Source: Microvirga ossetica
GTDB lineage: Bacteria; Pseudomonadota; Alphaproteobacteria; Rhizobiales; Beijerinckiaceae
Length of the DNA: 64,000 nucleotides
Direction: 5' to 3'
NCBI RefSeq assembly: GCF_002741015.1
Contig: NZ_CP016617.1
Span: forward strand, 496,001-560,000
The notes below the pieces were generated by a model. The model was given only the letters and a program-made list of their open reading frames with translations. It did no database searches and was not told the DNA's origin. Shown one piece after another: positions 1 through 8,808 of this stretch. The position numbers and the translations under genes were made by a program. How positions within the stretch are numbered: position 1 is the stretch's first letter; each line of letters opens with the position of its first letter.

Positions 1-2
1 TG

Positions 3-182
3 CCGGACGTGCAGCCCATGCAACAGCATTTGATGAACGAGATGCAGGAGCGCCTGTCCGCCAACCTGAAGGCGATGGAGCCGGATGCGATGATCAGGGC
101 CTGGTTGCCGACTGCCGTCAAAGGCTTCGAACAATGGCAGGACATGTTCGCATCCCAGATGAACCCGACAAGGACAAAATAG
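3..182 (+). CDS. DUF6489 family protein, C-terminal part
   Basis: The reading frame enters from the left edge and ends at TAG 180-182, giving the last 59 residues of a protein. The visible pattern, LPTAVKGFEQWQDMF after a DVQPMQQ stretch, resembles the short DUF6489 proteins of alphaproteobacteria, which have a conserved aromatic-rich helix near the C terminus. Function is unknown. The start lies outside the window. The family call is from memory of the motif and is moderately sure. Confidence 0.6.
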   Translation, partial: PDVQPMQQHLMNEMQERLSANLKAMEPDAMIRAWLPTAVKGFEQWQDMFASQMNPTRTK

Positions 183-784
183 GCACTTGGCGGTCGCCGC
201 GGTTGTTACATCTCACCAACCGTCCGGGAACTCACGCTACGATGCCCATTGGAGGCAGCCCCGACACCGGACATTTCCCAATGCCCTTGCTCGTCGACTA
301 GGATCTGCCTGCGCCCTTGCGTCAAACTAACGATCCTGGGGTGCCTGGGACTGAAGAAGTGTCATGGTGCCGAGTGCATCGCCCGTCGCAGTGAAGGCTG
401 CCGTATTGTCAAAGATGCACCAAGCCACCGTTTCTGTCTCTGCGAGATCGCAAAGCGTCCTGGCCGTTTCAGCGATGACCTCGTGGATGGATGGGCTTTA
501 ATGTAGGTTACTTTCGTGAGTTACCACTCCGTAAGATCCATAAGGATCCTGCGAATGGCGCAAATGGTTGCTCTCAAGGCGCTGGGCAGGGTCCCGGGCT
601 CAGCGTGTGGAAAGCTACGCCTTGTTCCTAAGCGGTCCTGCGGGCACCGTCGACGCGCCCCTCGAGCCTGCCGATCCCGCATCGCCAAGATCAGCCACCG
701 GCGGGTCAGGAGTTTCCTGAACTGGCTTTCCGGCTTCCAAGGTGCTCTAAGTTTTTCAAGGCAAAGAACAGTGGGAGCGGGGCC
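183..784. other. Intergenic region, no convincing gene
   Basis: About 600 bases lie between the DUF6489 end and the histidine kinase. Open frames are short and have no recognisable motif. The last bases carry a purine-rich stretch (gtgggagcgg) that probably serves as the ribosome binding site of the kinase gene. I see nothing else that I can name. Confidence 0.5.
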
Positions 785-2008
785 ATGAACTCGAACCTCG
801 ATGGAGCGCAGCCGATCGCACCCGAGCAGGGCGGCGATGCCGCCGACGAGCTCGCCTATCGCCTGCGCCAGCAGCAACTTTCGGCACGGTTTGGTATCTT
901 TGCCCTCAAGACCCGTGACATCGACGCCCTCCTCCAGGAGGCCGTCCGGACGTGCGCCGAAGGGCTGCATAGCGAGTTCTGCAAGGTCATGGAGTTCCTG
1001 CCCACCGAGGACGAGCTCGTGGTCCGGGCCGGGGTGGGCTGGAAGCCGGGGGTGGTCGGCGTCGCCCGCACGGGAACCGACCTGGACAGCCCCTCGGGAT
1101 TCGCCCTCAGGACGGGACAGCCCGTGATCTCCAATCACTTGGCGGAGGAAACCCGCTTCCGCACCCCGAAGCTCCTCACCGATCATGGCGTCAGGCGGGC
1201 CATCAACGTCATCATCCAAGGCGATGGCGGCGCCTTTGGCATCCTCGAGGTGGACAGCCCAACCGGGGGCCGATTCACCGAGCACGACCTCGCCTTCATG
1301 CAGGGGTTCGCCAACCTGCTGGGCGTCGCTATCGAGCGGCAGCAGGCGGAGGAAGAACTCAGGGCCAACAAGGCCCTTCTTCAGCAGGCGCTGGAGGAGC
1401 AGGACGTGCTGACCCGGGAGATCAGCCATCGCGTGAAGAACAGCCTCCAGCTCGTGGCTGGCCTGCTGAACATGCAGGGGCGGGCATCCGGCAACGAGGA
1501 CCTGTGCCGGGCCCTGGCCGATGCCGAGGCCCGCGTGCACACCATCGCGCAGGTCCATGACCGCCTGTGGCGGCATAATGAGATGCGCTCCGTCGATCTG
1601 GCCGAGTTCCTCGGCGAGCTGTGCGCCAAGCTTCAGGAGGCGGCGCCCCATTTCACGGTGGGATGCAGCATCGATCCGGTGATCGTTCCGACCGACCTTG
1701 CCGTCCCGCTGGGCCTTCTGGTCAATGAACTCGTGACCAATGCCTTCAAGTATGCCTACCCCGAAGCTCCTGGCGAAGTCTGGGTCGAACTGACATCGGA
1801 TAGCCCGGAGCAGTTCCGGCTCGAGGTGATGGACCACGGCGTCGGGCTGCCATCAGACTTCGATCCGGCTAGTGCCAGGAGCCTGGGGATGCGGCTTGTC
1901 GCTAGCCTGAGCCGACAGCTCGGTGGCCGTCTGGAATGGCAGGATGCCCGACCGGGCACCCGGTTCGTGCTCAACCTGTCTGCTCAGGACGACAACGCTG
2001 CAAGGTAG
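785..2008 (+). CDS. GAF domain sensor histidine kinase (HisKA_2/HWE type)
   Basis: A 407-residue cytosolic kinase with no membrane segment. Residues about 35-185 form a GAF sensor domain. A short coiled linker follows, then the phosphoacceptor helix with EISHRVKNSLQLV, His215 being the likely phosphorylated residue. The ATPase domain shows an N box (NELVTNAFKYA, about 314-324), a G1 box (DHGVGLP) and a G2-like GMRLV. The HRVKN signature and the short ATPase domain place it in the HisKA_2/HWE group, common in Hyphomicrobiales and often involved in light or general stress signalling. ATG 785 follows gtgggagcgggg. No response regulator is next to it, so its partner is unknown. The GAF ligand cannot be predicted. 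Confidence 0.9.
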   Translation: MNSNLDGAQPIAPEQGGDAADELAYRLRQQQLSARFGIFALKTRDIDALLQEAVRTCAEGLHSEFCKVMEFLPTEDELVVRAGVGWKPGVVGVARTGTDLDSPSGFALRTGQPVISNHLAEETRFRTPKLLTDHGVRRAINVIIQGDGGAFGILEVDSPTGGRFTEHDLAFMQGFANLLGVAIERQQAEEELRANKALLQQALEEQDVLTREISHRVKNSLQLVAGLLNMQGRASGNEDLCRALADAEARVHTIAQVHDRLWRHNEMRSVDLAEFLGELCAKLQEAAPHFTVGCSIDPVIVPTDLAVPLGLLVNELVTNAFKYAYPEAPGEVWVELTSDSPEQFRLEVMDHGVGLPSDFDPASARSLGMRLVASLSRQLGGRLEWQDARPGTRFVLNLSAQDDNAAR

Positions 2009-2357
2009 TATCACGGCGCACCTGAGACCCAAGCCCAAGGGCGGCATTCCTCACCTGACCCGACATTCCGAAACGTCACTGAACGTCACTGCCTGACCGA
2101 GGCTGTCGTCTAATCGCTCGTTGGAATGCAAGCCCTTTTTGGTGTCGAGGCTGTGGTTTGCCGGGAGCAGTGTCGTCTTCGCGGTCGACAGTAGTCGCCG
2201 CATGATGGGGCTCCGCGGGAGGAACCTTCCAAGGTGTCAAACGCACGCTCCGGGCCTGCTGGCGCGCAGGTGCAACAGCCACGGCGGAATGGTTCGTCCA
2301 CGTCCCGGCAGGGACGCCTCAGCACGCCTCAGGGCAGGCGCATCCGAATTCTCTGGA
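2009..2357. other. Intergenic region between kinase gene and IS110
   Basis: About 350 bases without a supported gene. The part nearest the transposase stop is presumably the 3' flank of the IS110 element, but IS110 elements lack clear terminal inverted repeats and I cannot place the boundary. Confidence 0.4.
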
Positions 2358-3383
2358 TCAGGCAGGGGCGCTGACCGCCCGGTTGAACACCTCGCCGGAC
2401 TTGAGCATCGCGTGCATGATGACCGCCAGCTTGCGGGCCACGGCCACCGCCGCGCGTTTGAAGCCGATCCGCTCCCGAAGCATCAACCCCCATCGGCGCA
2501 GGTCGCTGTCGGCATGAGTGCGCGTCAGGATCACGGTCGCGGCTTCATAGAGCAGCCCTCTCAGATGAGCGTCGCCGCGCCGCGAGATGTGGCCGTCATA
2601 GTCGACCTCCCCGGACTGATAACGGCGGGTCGTCAGGCCCAGCCAGGCGCCGACCGAGCGCGACGTCTTGAAGTTGGCAGGATCCTCAATGGCGGCTGTG
2701 AACGAGGTGGCGGTGATCGCCCCCACCCCGGGGATCGACATCAACTGCTGACAGGCCGCACTCTGCCGGGCGCTGGCGAGAAGCTGGCGCCCCAGGACCG
2801 ATGCCCGGGTGCGCACGCTGCGCCAGGCCTCCAGCATCGGCAGGATGATCCGGGCGAGTTCCGCTTGACCGACCAGCAGGCGCTGGGCTTCGGTTTCGAA
2901 CGTGCCGCCTTTGCCGCGCGGCACGACCAACCCGAAGGTCTTCATGAGCCCGCGGATCTGGTTCGACAGCTCGGTTGTGATCTGGACCAATCGGGTTCGT
3001 GCGGCCACCAGTGTGCGGACCAGCATGCTGTCATACCCTTTCACCCGCACCTCGCGGTAGAAGCCGACTTCAGCCAGATGGGCCAGGCCATCGGCATCAT
3101 TGGCGTCGGTTTTGTTCGGCGCCATGTCGAGGGCGGCCTTGGCATGACGAGCATCGATGCAGATCGCCGGCAGCCCCTCGGCTCGAAGCGCATGGTAGAA
3201 CCATACCGACAAAGGACCAGTCTCGAACACCGCCCGCTTTGGCTCGGGTGCACGCTTGCGCAGAACCTCCGCGATCAGGTGTGGATCCGAGGGGCATTTG
3301 CCGCGCCAGATCCGCTTGCCATCCCGCCGCACAGAAATCGCCAACTCTTTCAACGACACGTCAAGACCGATAGACTCACCCAT
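2358..3383 (-). CDS. IS110 family transposase (recombinase)
   Basis: A full-length 341-residue IS110 recombinase. The N-terminal RuvC-like DEDD domain shows GLDVSLKELAI, FETGPLSVW and KTDANDADGL, giving the expected acidic residues. The C-terminal domain carries IPGVGAITATSF and a serine-containing SRSVGAWLGL segment typical of the family. ATG 3383 is chosen because cggagaac lies just upstream; an in-frame ATG farther upstream has no such site. In this family the noncoding flank encodes the bridge RNA that selects target and donor sites; here the 5' flank (3384 to roughly 3560) is the place to look. The gene looks intact and the element may be active. Confidence 0.9.
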   Translation of the reverse strand: MGESIGLDVSLKELAISVRRDGKRIWRGKCPSDPHLIAEVLRKRAPEPKRAVFETGPLSVWFYHALRAEGLPAICIDARHAKAALDMAPNKTDANDADGLAHLAEVGFYREVRVKGYDSMLVRTLVAARTRLVQITTELSNQIRGLMKTFGLVVPRGKGGTFETEAQRLLVGQAELARIILPMLEAWRSVRTRASVLGRQLLASARQSAACQQLMSIPGVGAITATSFTAAIEDPANFKTSRSVGAWLGLTTRRYQSGEVDYDGHISRRGDAHLRGLLYEAATVILTRTHADSDLRRWGLMLRERIGFKRAAVAVARKLAVIMHAMLKSGEVFNRAVSAPA

Positions 3384-3925
3384 GGTTGTTCTCCGTTCGA
3401 TGCTTGGGCCCGGCGTCCAGTCGAGAGCCCGTCTTTCCATCTTATCGGGGAACAACCACCCGCTCTTCCATGCAGTGACCGTCTGGCCTGAGGGCGACTC
3501 GCTCCGCGATTACCCAATGTGTCAAAACGCGATCAGGTCGCTCCATGGAGCAATTTAATTTCCTGCAAGCCTCGATTGACCGGGAAATTCCCAGTGCAGA
3601 AGCGTGAACTTGTACAAATCGTTCGGCAAGGCCGAGCCTGTTCGAGTTTTGGCACATCCCGACCCGTAGGAGACCTTCACGGAGTCAGGACTACCCTGAG
3701 CCTCTCTCAGGGTTTTCCCCGATATCCATCGAAGCCGAAGCATGTCCAGGATTCCGCGACTCCGGCAATCGGGTCGGGAGCGAGCGCCGCCGGCGCGCAC
3801 CGAACTTGGCCGGACGTCCGCAAATGAGCTGTATTGAGAGACACCCATTGGCAAAGCCACACTCGACGACACTTTGATAGGGCTCTGTCGGCCGAGAGAC
3901 ACGAAGACAACCGGGGAGGCGTCCC
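3384..3925. other. IS110 5' flank and intergenic region
   Basis: About 540 bases without a supported gene. The part next to the transposase start probably belongs to the IS110 element and could carry its guide RNA. The remainder leads into the broken phosphatase gene. Several short open frames on both strands have no recognisable content. Confidence 0.4.
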
Positions 3926-4600
3926 ATGACGAGCCCGACCTGCACGCCGGATGGAAGACTTCATCCCCGTCACCCCCTGACCAGCATCGTGTTCAAGATG
4001 CCCTTGCTGATAGGGCTGCGTGTCTCCACCGAGTGGAATAGCCTTACGTTGCGGCCACGGAACTTTCTCCTTCCTCTGCTGCTCGTGGCCGCCTTCCTGC
4101 TCGGCGGGCCCGCGACCAGGGTGCTTGCTCAGCCGGCCAAGGAGGCACCCGGGCCAAGCCTTGGCATAAGGTCCGTGCCGAAACTGCGTGACCTCGGAGG
4201 GTACATCGCGCACGATGGGGCTGTCGTCCGTTCTGGAATGGATTTACCGATCCGATCAACTCAGCAGGATCAGCCCCGATGACCTCGCGAGGATCGCGGC
4301 GCTGGGCCTCAGGACCGATTACGACCTGCGCACGGCCGAAGAGCGAGTGGAGGCCCCGGACGAGGTGCCGCCGGGCGTCAACACCATTTGGCTGGACGTG
4401 CTCGCGGATGCCCACCAAAGCGCGCCAGCCCAACTCGGAAAGCTGTTGCAGGATCCCAAAGCGGCGAATGCCGCACTCGGTGGCGGCAAGGTCGAGGCGA
4501 TGTTCGTCCAAGGCTACCGGGACTTCGTGTCGCTGCCGAGCGCGCGTCAGGGCTATCGCCAATTGTTCATCGGTCTCGGCAGGCCGGACGGCCAGCCCGC
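3926..4600 (+). pseudogene. Tyrosine phosphatase (Y_phosphatase3-like), frameshifted and truncated
   Basis: The first frame gives an N-terminal hydrophobic, signal-like segment (LLPLLLVAAFLLGG) and then VPKLRDLGGY, the hallmark of bacterial tyrosine/serine phosphatases. Near 4225-4245 the frame shifts by one base; the homologous text then continues as IYRSDQLSRIS and LRTDYDLRTAEER. The gene ends at 4600, where an IS6 element begins, before the catalytic HCxxGxxRT loop. The product therefore lacks its active site twice over. Known family members dephosphorylate tyrosine residues or phosphoinositides; this copy is very probably inactive. Confidence 0.8.
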
Positions 4601-5423
4601 GGTATTGTCAACTTGAGGCCGAGTAGACGACGCTGCCGCTGGAGCAACCATTGAGTCAGGCCAGATTAGCCTGCGAGGGCAGCCCAGCAAGCTCGCGCCA
4701 GTTAGCAAAGGCGTGGTCTCGGGCCACACGATACTCACTGGCGGAAAGACGGTGACGGTGGAGCTGGAAGTGGTTGTGGATCGAGCTATGAATGGCGAGA
4801 AATTGCTGGGCATGCCGGACTGATTTGAACTGCCGCATGTGGCGCTCACGCATTCGGGTGGGTTGGTGCGAGACCTCGCAGCGGTTGTTGAGATACCGGC
4901 TCTGCCGATGCTCAACACTCGGCAGGATCTCGCGTTTGGCGGCACCATAGGATCCAAGTTTATCAGTCACGATGGCTCTGGGCACGTAGCACAAACCGTT
5001 CAGCAGCTTGCGGAAGAAGCGCTTGGCGGCCGTCTTGTTGCGGCGACCCTGCAACAGTACATCGAGCACGTTTCCGTGCTGATCAACGGCCCGCCAGAGA
5101 TAGTGCAGTTTGCCTCGGATGCGGACGAACACCTCATCCAGAAACCATTTGTCTCCGGGCTGTGGCCGGCGCCGCCTGAGCGACTTCGCGAAGGTCCGTC
5201 CGAAGCGGAGGCTCCATTCGCGGATGGTCTCGTAGCTGACCACGATGCCTCGCGCCGCGAGGATCGGTTCGACGTCACGCAAGCTCAGACTGAAGCAGTG
5301 ATACAACCAGACGGCCTGATTGATGATCTCCGCCGGAAAGCGGAAGCCGCGGTACGGGTTGGACGTTGTGCTCATGCCCGAGACCCTGCCATACGCCCGA
5401 ACCTTCGCCAACCTGACAATACC
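4601..5423 (-). mobile_element. IS6 family insertion sequence
   Basis: An 823-bp element bounded by imperfect inverted repeats. The left end reads ggtattgtcaacttg from 4601, and the right end, read inward from 5423, is ggtattgtcaggttg. It carries one transposase gene on the minus strand. The 8 bases outside each end (cagcccgc and ttctttag) do not match, so there is no target duplication. In IS6 elements that pattern usually follows adjacent deletion or recombination between copies, which would also explain the missing 3' part of the phosphatase gene. Confidence 0.9.
4656..5375 (-). CDS. IS6 family DDE transposase
   Basis: A 239-residue transposase. The catalytic core shows DKWFLDEVFV (first Asp), AIVTDKLGSY (second Asp) and a later NRCEVSHQPTRMRER segment with the Glu, the order expected for IS6/IS26-like DDE enzymes. 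An N-terminal helix-turn-helix (LSLRDVEPILAARGIVVSYETI) binds the ends. ATG 5375 (MSTTS) is preferred over an upstream in-frame ATG that lies within the terminal repeat. The frame is intact. Confidence 0.92.
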   Translation of the reverse strand: MSTTSNPYRGFRFPAEIINQAVWLYHCFSLSLRDVEPILAARGIVVSYETIREWSLRFGRTFAKSLRRRRPQPGDKWFLDEVFVRIRGKLHYLWRAVDQHGNVLDVLLQGRRNKTAAKRFFRKLLNGLCYVPRAIVTDKLGSYGAAKREILPSVEHRQSRYLNNRCEVSHQPTRMRERHMRQFKSVRHAQQFLAIHSSIHNHFQLHRHRLSASEYRVARDHAFANWRELAGLPSQANLA

Positions 5424-5535
5424 TTCTTTAGCCTATGCCGTGCTAAGCATTCGCCAGTATTCGCGCACTGGCTAATGTGTACTTCACAGTAGAATTTACT
5501 GAACATCCGGTGCGATGCCCCATAAGCCTACGCGA

Positions 5536-5590
5536 ATACTTTCGAAAACCTTCAGAACGCGTGCCATACTGTCGCTTATGCGAAACTGAG
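5536..5590 (+). repeat. Dispersed intergenic repeat, copy 1
   Basis: Contains actttcgaaaaccttc, then gtgccatactg and cttatgcgaaac. The same arrangement occurs near 29687-29748. The core is shared with copies near 6888, 22846 and 32225 and with both copies of the 354-bp duplication. Confidence 0.65.
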
Positions 5591-5684
5591 ATGCGCCCGG
5601 CCTCGATCTCGACCACGCAAATTCGTCTAAGGCGCAGTATGAAATGACGAGATGAAGCAGTATGAAATGACGAGATGAAACTGG

Positions 5685-5921
5685 TTAGTAGCGTCTCGGG
5701 CGCTGGCGAATTAGCGGTAGCGTGCTTGTGCTCAGGTGTTGGTTCGGACGAGCTTTCTTTGCGTAGGCGTCCCGCAAAGCCACGAGGACAGCCACTATGA
5801 GCACTAGGGCACTTCCCCCGAATGGCGCGCCAGCAAGCGCAATGAGCCGACCAAAGGGCCAGAGTGCAATGGCTGTTATCAACCCGCCTACCCAGGCAGC
5901 TAGCATCAACACGATTACCAT
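5685..5921 (-). CDS. Small membrane protein, hypothetical
   Basis: A 78-residue protein with two hydrophobic segments, about residues 2-22 and 30-50 (VIVLMLAAWVGGLITAIALW and ALVLIVAVLVAL), and a basic, polar tail. This suggests two membrane helices with a cytosolic C terminus. ATG 5921 is preceded by aaaggagag at good spacing, which supports real expression. I do not recognise the family. It stands alone between a dispersed repeat and the 354-bp duplication. Confidence 0.65.
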   Translation of the reverse strand: MVIVLMLAAWVGGLITAIALWPFGRLIALAGAPFGGSALVLIVAVLVALRDAYAKKARPNQHLSTSTLPLIRQRPRRY

Positions 5922-5996
5922 TTAGGGGCTCTCCTTTGGAGAGGTTACAGTAGTTACACTTATAGCCGCTGCACGCGAAGGGTGCGCTCGAATGGA

Positions 5997-6098
5997 TTAA
6001 GTTTTCACGTATGCCGCGTGAAGGCTGTCGATCTCAGAACCAGCCTCATCGTGGCTGGAAGCTGAGCCAACGGAGTAGTCGAAATAGAAGCGCGGCAT
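5997..6098 (-). pseudogene. DUF6894 gene fragment (5' end only)
   Basis: The first 29 codons match the intact DUF6894 gene at 30210-30476 (MPRFYFDYSVGSASSHDEAG), then the sequence diverges into AYVKT and a stop. It is the 5' remnant of a second copy, lying inside the 354-bp duplicated block. A functional product is unlikely. Confidence 0.75.
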
Positions 6099-6366
6099 CC
6101 GCGATATGAACCAGTAAGAGAAAATAAGTTCGTCATCGAAAGGGCATCCCGTCCGCCTGCTGGCGCTCTGGATCGGCTCCTTGCAGGCGGACGGATGCGG
6201 CACCGGTACTGCCCCGTGTGCACCGACAGGACGAGGTCTTAGCGGAAAAGCATCCACCCGCCTTGCTGTTCTACGCCAATGACTTGTTCGGTTGGAGCCA
6301 GACCGACTGCGCCAGGCCCGTTCCATCCTGGGTGTTCTGCGAAATCCACGGTCCGTTTCGCACGAG
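6013..6366. repeat. 354-bp duplicated block, copy A
   Basis: Same orientation and length as 30391-30744. I see three mismatches, all between 6036 and 6042. The block holds the start of a DUF6894 gene, its upstream region, a segment also found at 14470 and 22775, and one dispersed repeat core. Confidence 0.9.
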
Positions 6367-6552
6367 TCGATGTTCTTAGCCCAGTCGGGCTAATGTTCTC
6401 GCCCCTTGGGATTACAGGTTGGGACAGCTTCTCAGTTTGTTCGAGATTTCATCCTCGACGTTAGGTGAACTTGCGTGGCCCGTTGCTCAGCGTTCGCGGT
6501 TCAAGGCGCTCTCTTTTGCCGAGGATCCTCTACCGCGAGGGGACGGGTGAAT

Positions 6553-6840
6553 ACGTGCCGGGCAGCAGGCGCTGATAGATCCGCCGGATCCGGCCGTAGC
6601 TTTCGCAACCCGTCTCCTCGAGCCCAGTGCGGTCGATCTCCGTGATCCCCCTGGCCCTGCTGGACCAGCCCTGCCGTCTGGAGGGTGCGTGACACGACAC
6701 TCGCCAAGGAACGCGGATCGGTATGAGTTGTCACAGTCTGTTGGTGGTGTTTTCGACAGACAAGGCGGCCTGGGTACAAAGGCGACACTTGCTCCTACGG
6801 GTCGGACCTGAGAGCGCTCCTCGCGAGAGTGGGCGTTTTC
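6553..6840 (-). pseudogene. Crp/Fnr regulator remnant (3' end joined to its own promoter)
   Basis: Read on the minus strand, 6553-6705 matches the last third of the Crp/Fnr gene at 31277-32032 (VVSRTLQTAGL against VVTRTLQTAGL, then a degraded tail). At about 6706 the sequence jumps directly to the noncoding region that lies upstream of the intact gene (shared ttgtcacagtct and cgacagaca words), so most of the coding region has been deleted. The identity is clearly lower than in the neighbouring 354-bp block. Confidence 0.8.
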
Positions 6841-6887
6841 TTTTTGCAGGGTCTGATCTTCAGAGAGATTAGCCTCGCACCCCGGCC

Positions 6888-6932
6888 GATTCCATGCTGG
6901 CGCTTATGCGAAATTCGCGATTTCCTTCGCAC
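6888..6932 (+). repeat. Dispersed intergenic repeat, copy 2
   Basis: Reads gattccatgctgg, cttatgcgaaattcgcg and ttccttcgcac. It sits on the far side of the Crp remnant, as the copy at 32225 sits beyond the intact Crp gene, so it is probably part of the same old duplicated segment. Confidence 0.65.
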
Positions 6933-7185
6933 AATTTAGCCCGTTCAGGCTAGAGGGGAGTACCCATATATGACGATGCCTCCGGCACGAGGACCTGTGG
7001 GATCACTGGACGCGTCATCCGCGGTTTGCAGCCACCTCTTGGCGCGAGTGCTTCGTGGGGGAAGAATCTTTCGCGAGTGGTCGCAGCGGCACTAAGTCAT
7101 TGATTCTACAGCATCTGGCCAAGGCGGGTCCGCTATTATAGAAAAGTAAGAAGCGATTTTGCGACCTCACCAACTCGGGGCGAAC

Positions 7186-8649
7186 ATGGATAATCCGCGC
7201 ACGTTCATCTACTCCGCGATAGAGAAGTACGTTGCGGTCGGACTATCGTTCCTCGGCATGATCACGCTTTCCAGGTTTCTAACTCCTCATGAGATTGGCA
7301 CTTATGTTGTTGGGTTCGCGATCGCGTCCTTGATACAGTCGCTCCGCGACTTCGGAACATCTTCCTACCTCCTGCAAACTGACCCGACCGAGGCTGCTAT
7401 TCGAGGAGCGTTTGGTATAGCTTTGGTGACGTCTGCGATCGCTGGGTTTGTGACATTTGCCAGTTCGCATGTACTCGCACAACTCTACGGCAACGAAGGA
7501 TTATCTCACGTTCTAAGGCTCTGTGCCGCCCTTGCGATCCTTCAGCCTTTTGGTCTACCGGCTAGGGCCCTGCTACGGCGGAAACTTGATTTCAGAACTC
7601 TGTGTCTCGTTAATACAACATCGGGCATAATCGGTCTTTTAGCGACGATTGCGTTCGCCCTCGGCGGCGCGAGCTATGAGAGCGCTCCGCTCGGCGCCCT
7701 GCTAGGCAATGCGACATCTATTATTTTATTGACCTTCCACGCACCGAGGCATGTTCTCATTCGGCCATCTTTGCATAATTGGAAAACAATCACGAACTTT
7801 GGAGGCTATGCCACAGGTGCGACGCTTCTGGCAAACGCAGGCGTAAGCGCACCTGAGTATATTATTGGCAAGATTCTCGGCTTCTCAGAGGTTGGCATCT
7901 ACAGTCGAGCGCGAGGGCTCCTCAGGCCTATTAACAATCTTCTCACGCAGCCGTTCATGCCAGCTGTTCTGCCAACTCTCGCGAGCGCGCACCGTGAAGG
8001 CGCAAACGTGAAGTTGATATACTTGCGACTAACATCGCTATACGTCGTTCTCGTTTGGCCAGCCTTCGGTCTTGCATGTCTTGGTATGCCGGACCTCGTG
8101 AGATTGGTGCTGGGGCCAAATTGGACCCAATCGATTCAAATTGCGCAGATCTTATGCATCGGCTCGATCATATGGGCACCTACAGCACTATCTGGAGATC
8201 TTTTCATAGGAACCGGTCACGTTAAAACTGCATTCCGTCGCGAGTTAGCCATTCAACCTGCTCGTGTGTGTGTGATCTACGTGGCGGCGCATTATTCGTT
8301 GTCGTTTGTAGCGGCGAGCCAAATCATCGTTCACGGGTACAGCGTCGTAATCACCCAATACCTTCTATTCCGAACATATGGAATTCATTGGTGTGAGCTT
8401 GTAAAGGCTGTTTCCCGAAGCGCGGGTGTCGCTGCGGCGAGTCTAGGGTTGCCGTTTGCGTTGTCCCTGTCTGGCGCGCTGGGCGAAACCCATCCGATCG
8501 CAAATCTTCTCATCCTCGGAACAGGAGGCGGCGCTTCCTGGATTGTGGCGGTGTATCTTTTCAGACATCCCGTGAGAGAAGTAGTTAGCGCGGCCATCAA
8601 TAGCCGGGCACGGGTCAAGCCTTGTTCAGGAGGTGCGAAAGCTAAGTAG
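7186..8649 (+). CDS. Lipopolysaccharide/oligosaccharide flippase (Wzx-like, PST family)
   Basis: A 487-residue polytopic membrane protein with about 12-14 hydrophobic segments. The N terminus (SAIEKYVAVGLSFLGMITLSR followed by FLTPHEIGTY) is typical of polysaccharide exporters in the MOP superfamily, which move lipid-linked glycans across the inner membrane. ATG 7186 fits the family N terminus; an upstream TTG would add nine residues. The gene is followed after about 160 bases by a TupA-like ATP-grasp gene on the same strand, suggesting a small surface-glycan pair. No glycosyltransferase gene accompanies them. Base composition looks lower in GC than the secretion genes downstream, which hints at transfer. 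Confidence 0.88.
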   Translation: MDNPRTFIYSAIEKYVAVGLSFLGMITLSRFLTPHEIGTYVVGFAIASLIQSLRDFGTSSYLLQTDPTEAAIRGAFGIALVTSAIAGFVTFASSHVLAQLYGNEGLSHVLRLCAALAILQPFGLPARALLRRKLDFRTLCLVNTTSGIIGLLATIAFALGGASYESAPLGALLGNATSIILLTFHAPRHVLIRPSLHNWKTITNFGGYATGATLLANAGVSAPEYIIGKILGFSEVGIYSRARGLLRPINNLLTQPFMPAVLPTLASAHREGANVKLIYLRLTSLYVVLVWPAFGLACLGMPDLVRLVLGPNWTQSIQIAQILCIGSIIWAPTALSGDLFIGTGHVKTAFRRELAIQPARVCVIYVAAHYSLSFVAASQIIVHGYSVVITQYLLFRTYGIHWCELVKAVSRSAGVAAASLGLPFALSLSGALGETHPIANLLILGTGGGASWIVAVYLFRHPVREVVSAAINSRARVKPCSGGAKAK

Positions 8650-8808
8650 GCGTGGCTCCCCAAGAGCGCTCCCATTTTCGAGGCGGGAGCTCATGGATGC
8701 CGAATGTACATGCGGCGAGACAGTTCTCGTTGTTACAAACACCTGACAGGTCGAGAGCCAATCGAGATTCAAAATCAATGCTAAGATTCCTATAGGGAGC
8801 ATACAGCG

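Noticed and set aside
521..1837. 438-codon open frame on the minus strand
   Set aside because: Antisense to the histidine kinase gene, no family motif, and explained by the high GC of third positions.
2121..3491. 456-codon open frame on the plus strand
   Set aside because: Antisense shadow of the IS110 transposase.
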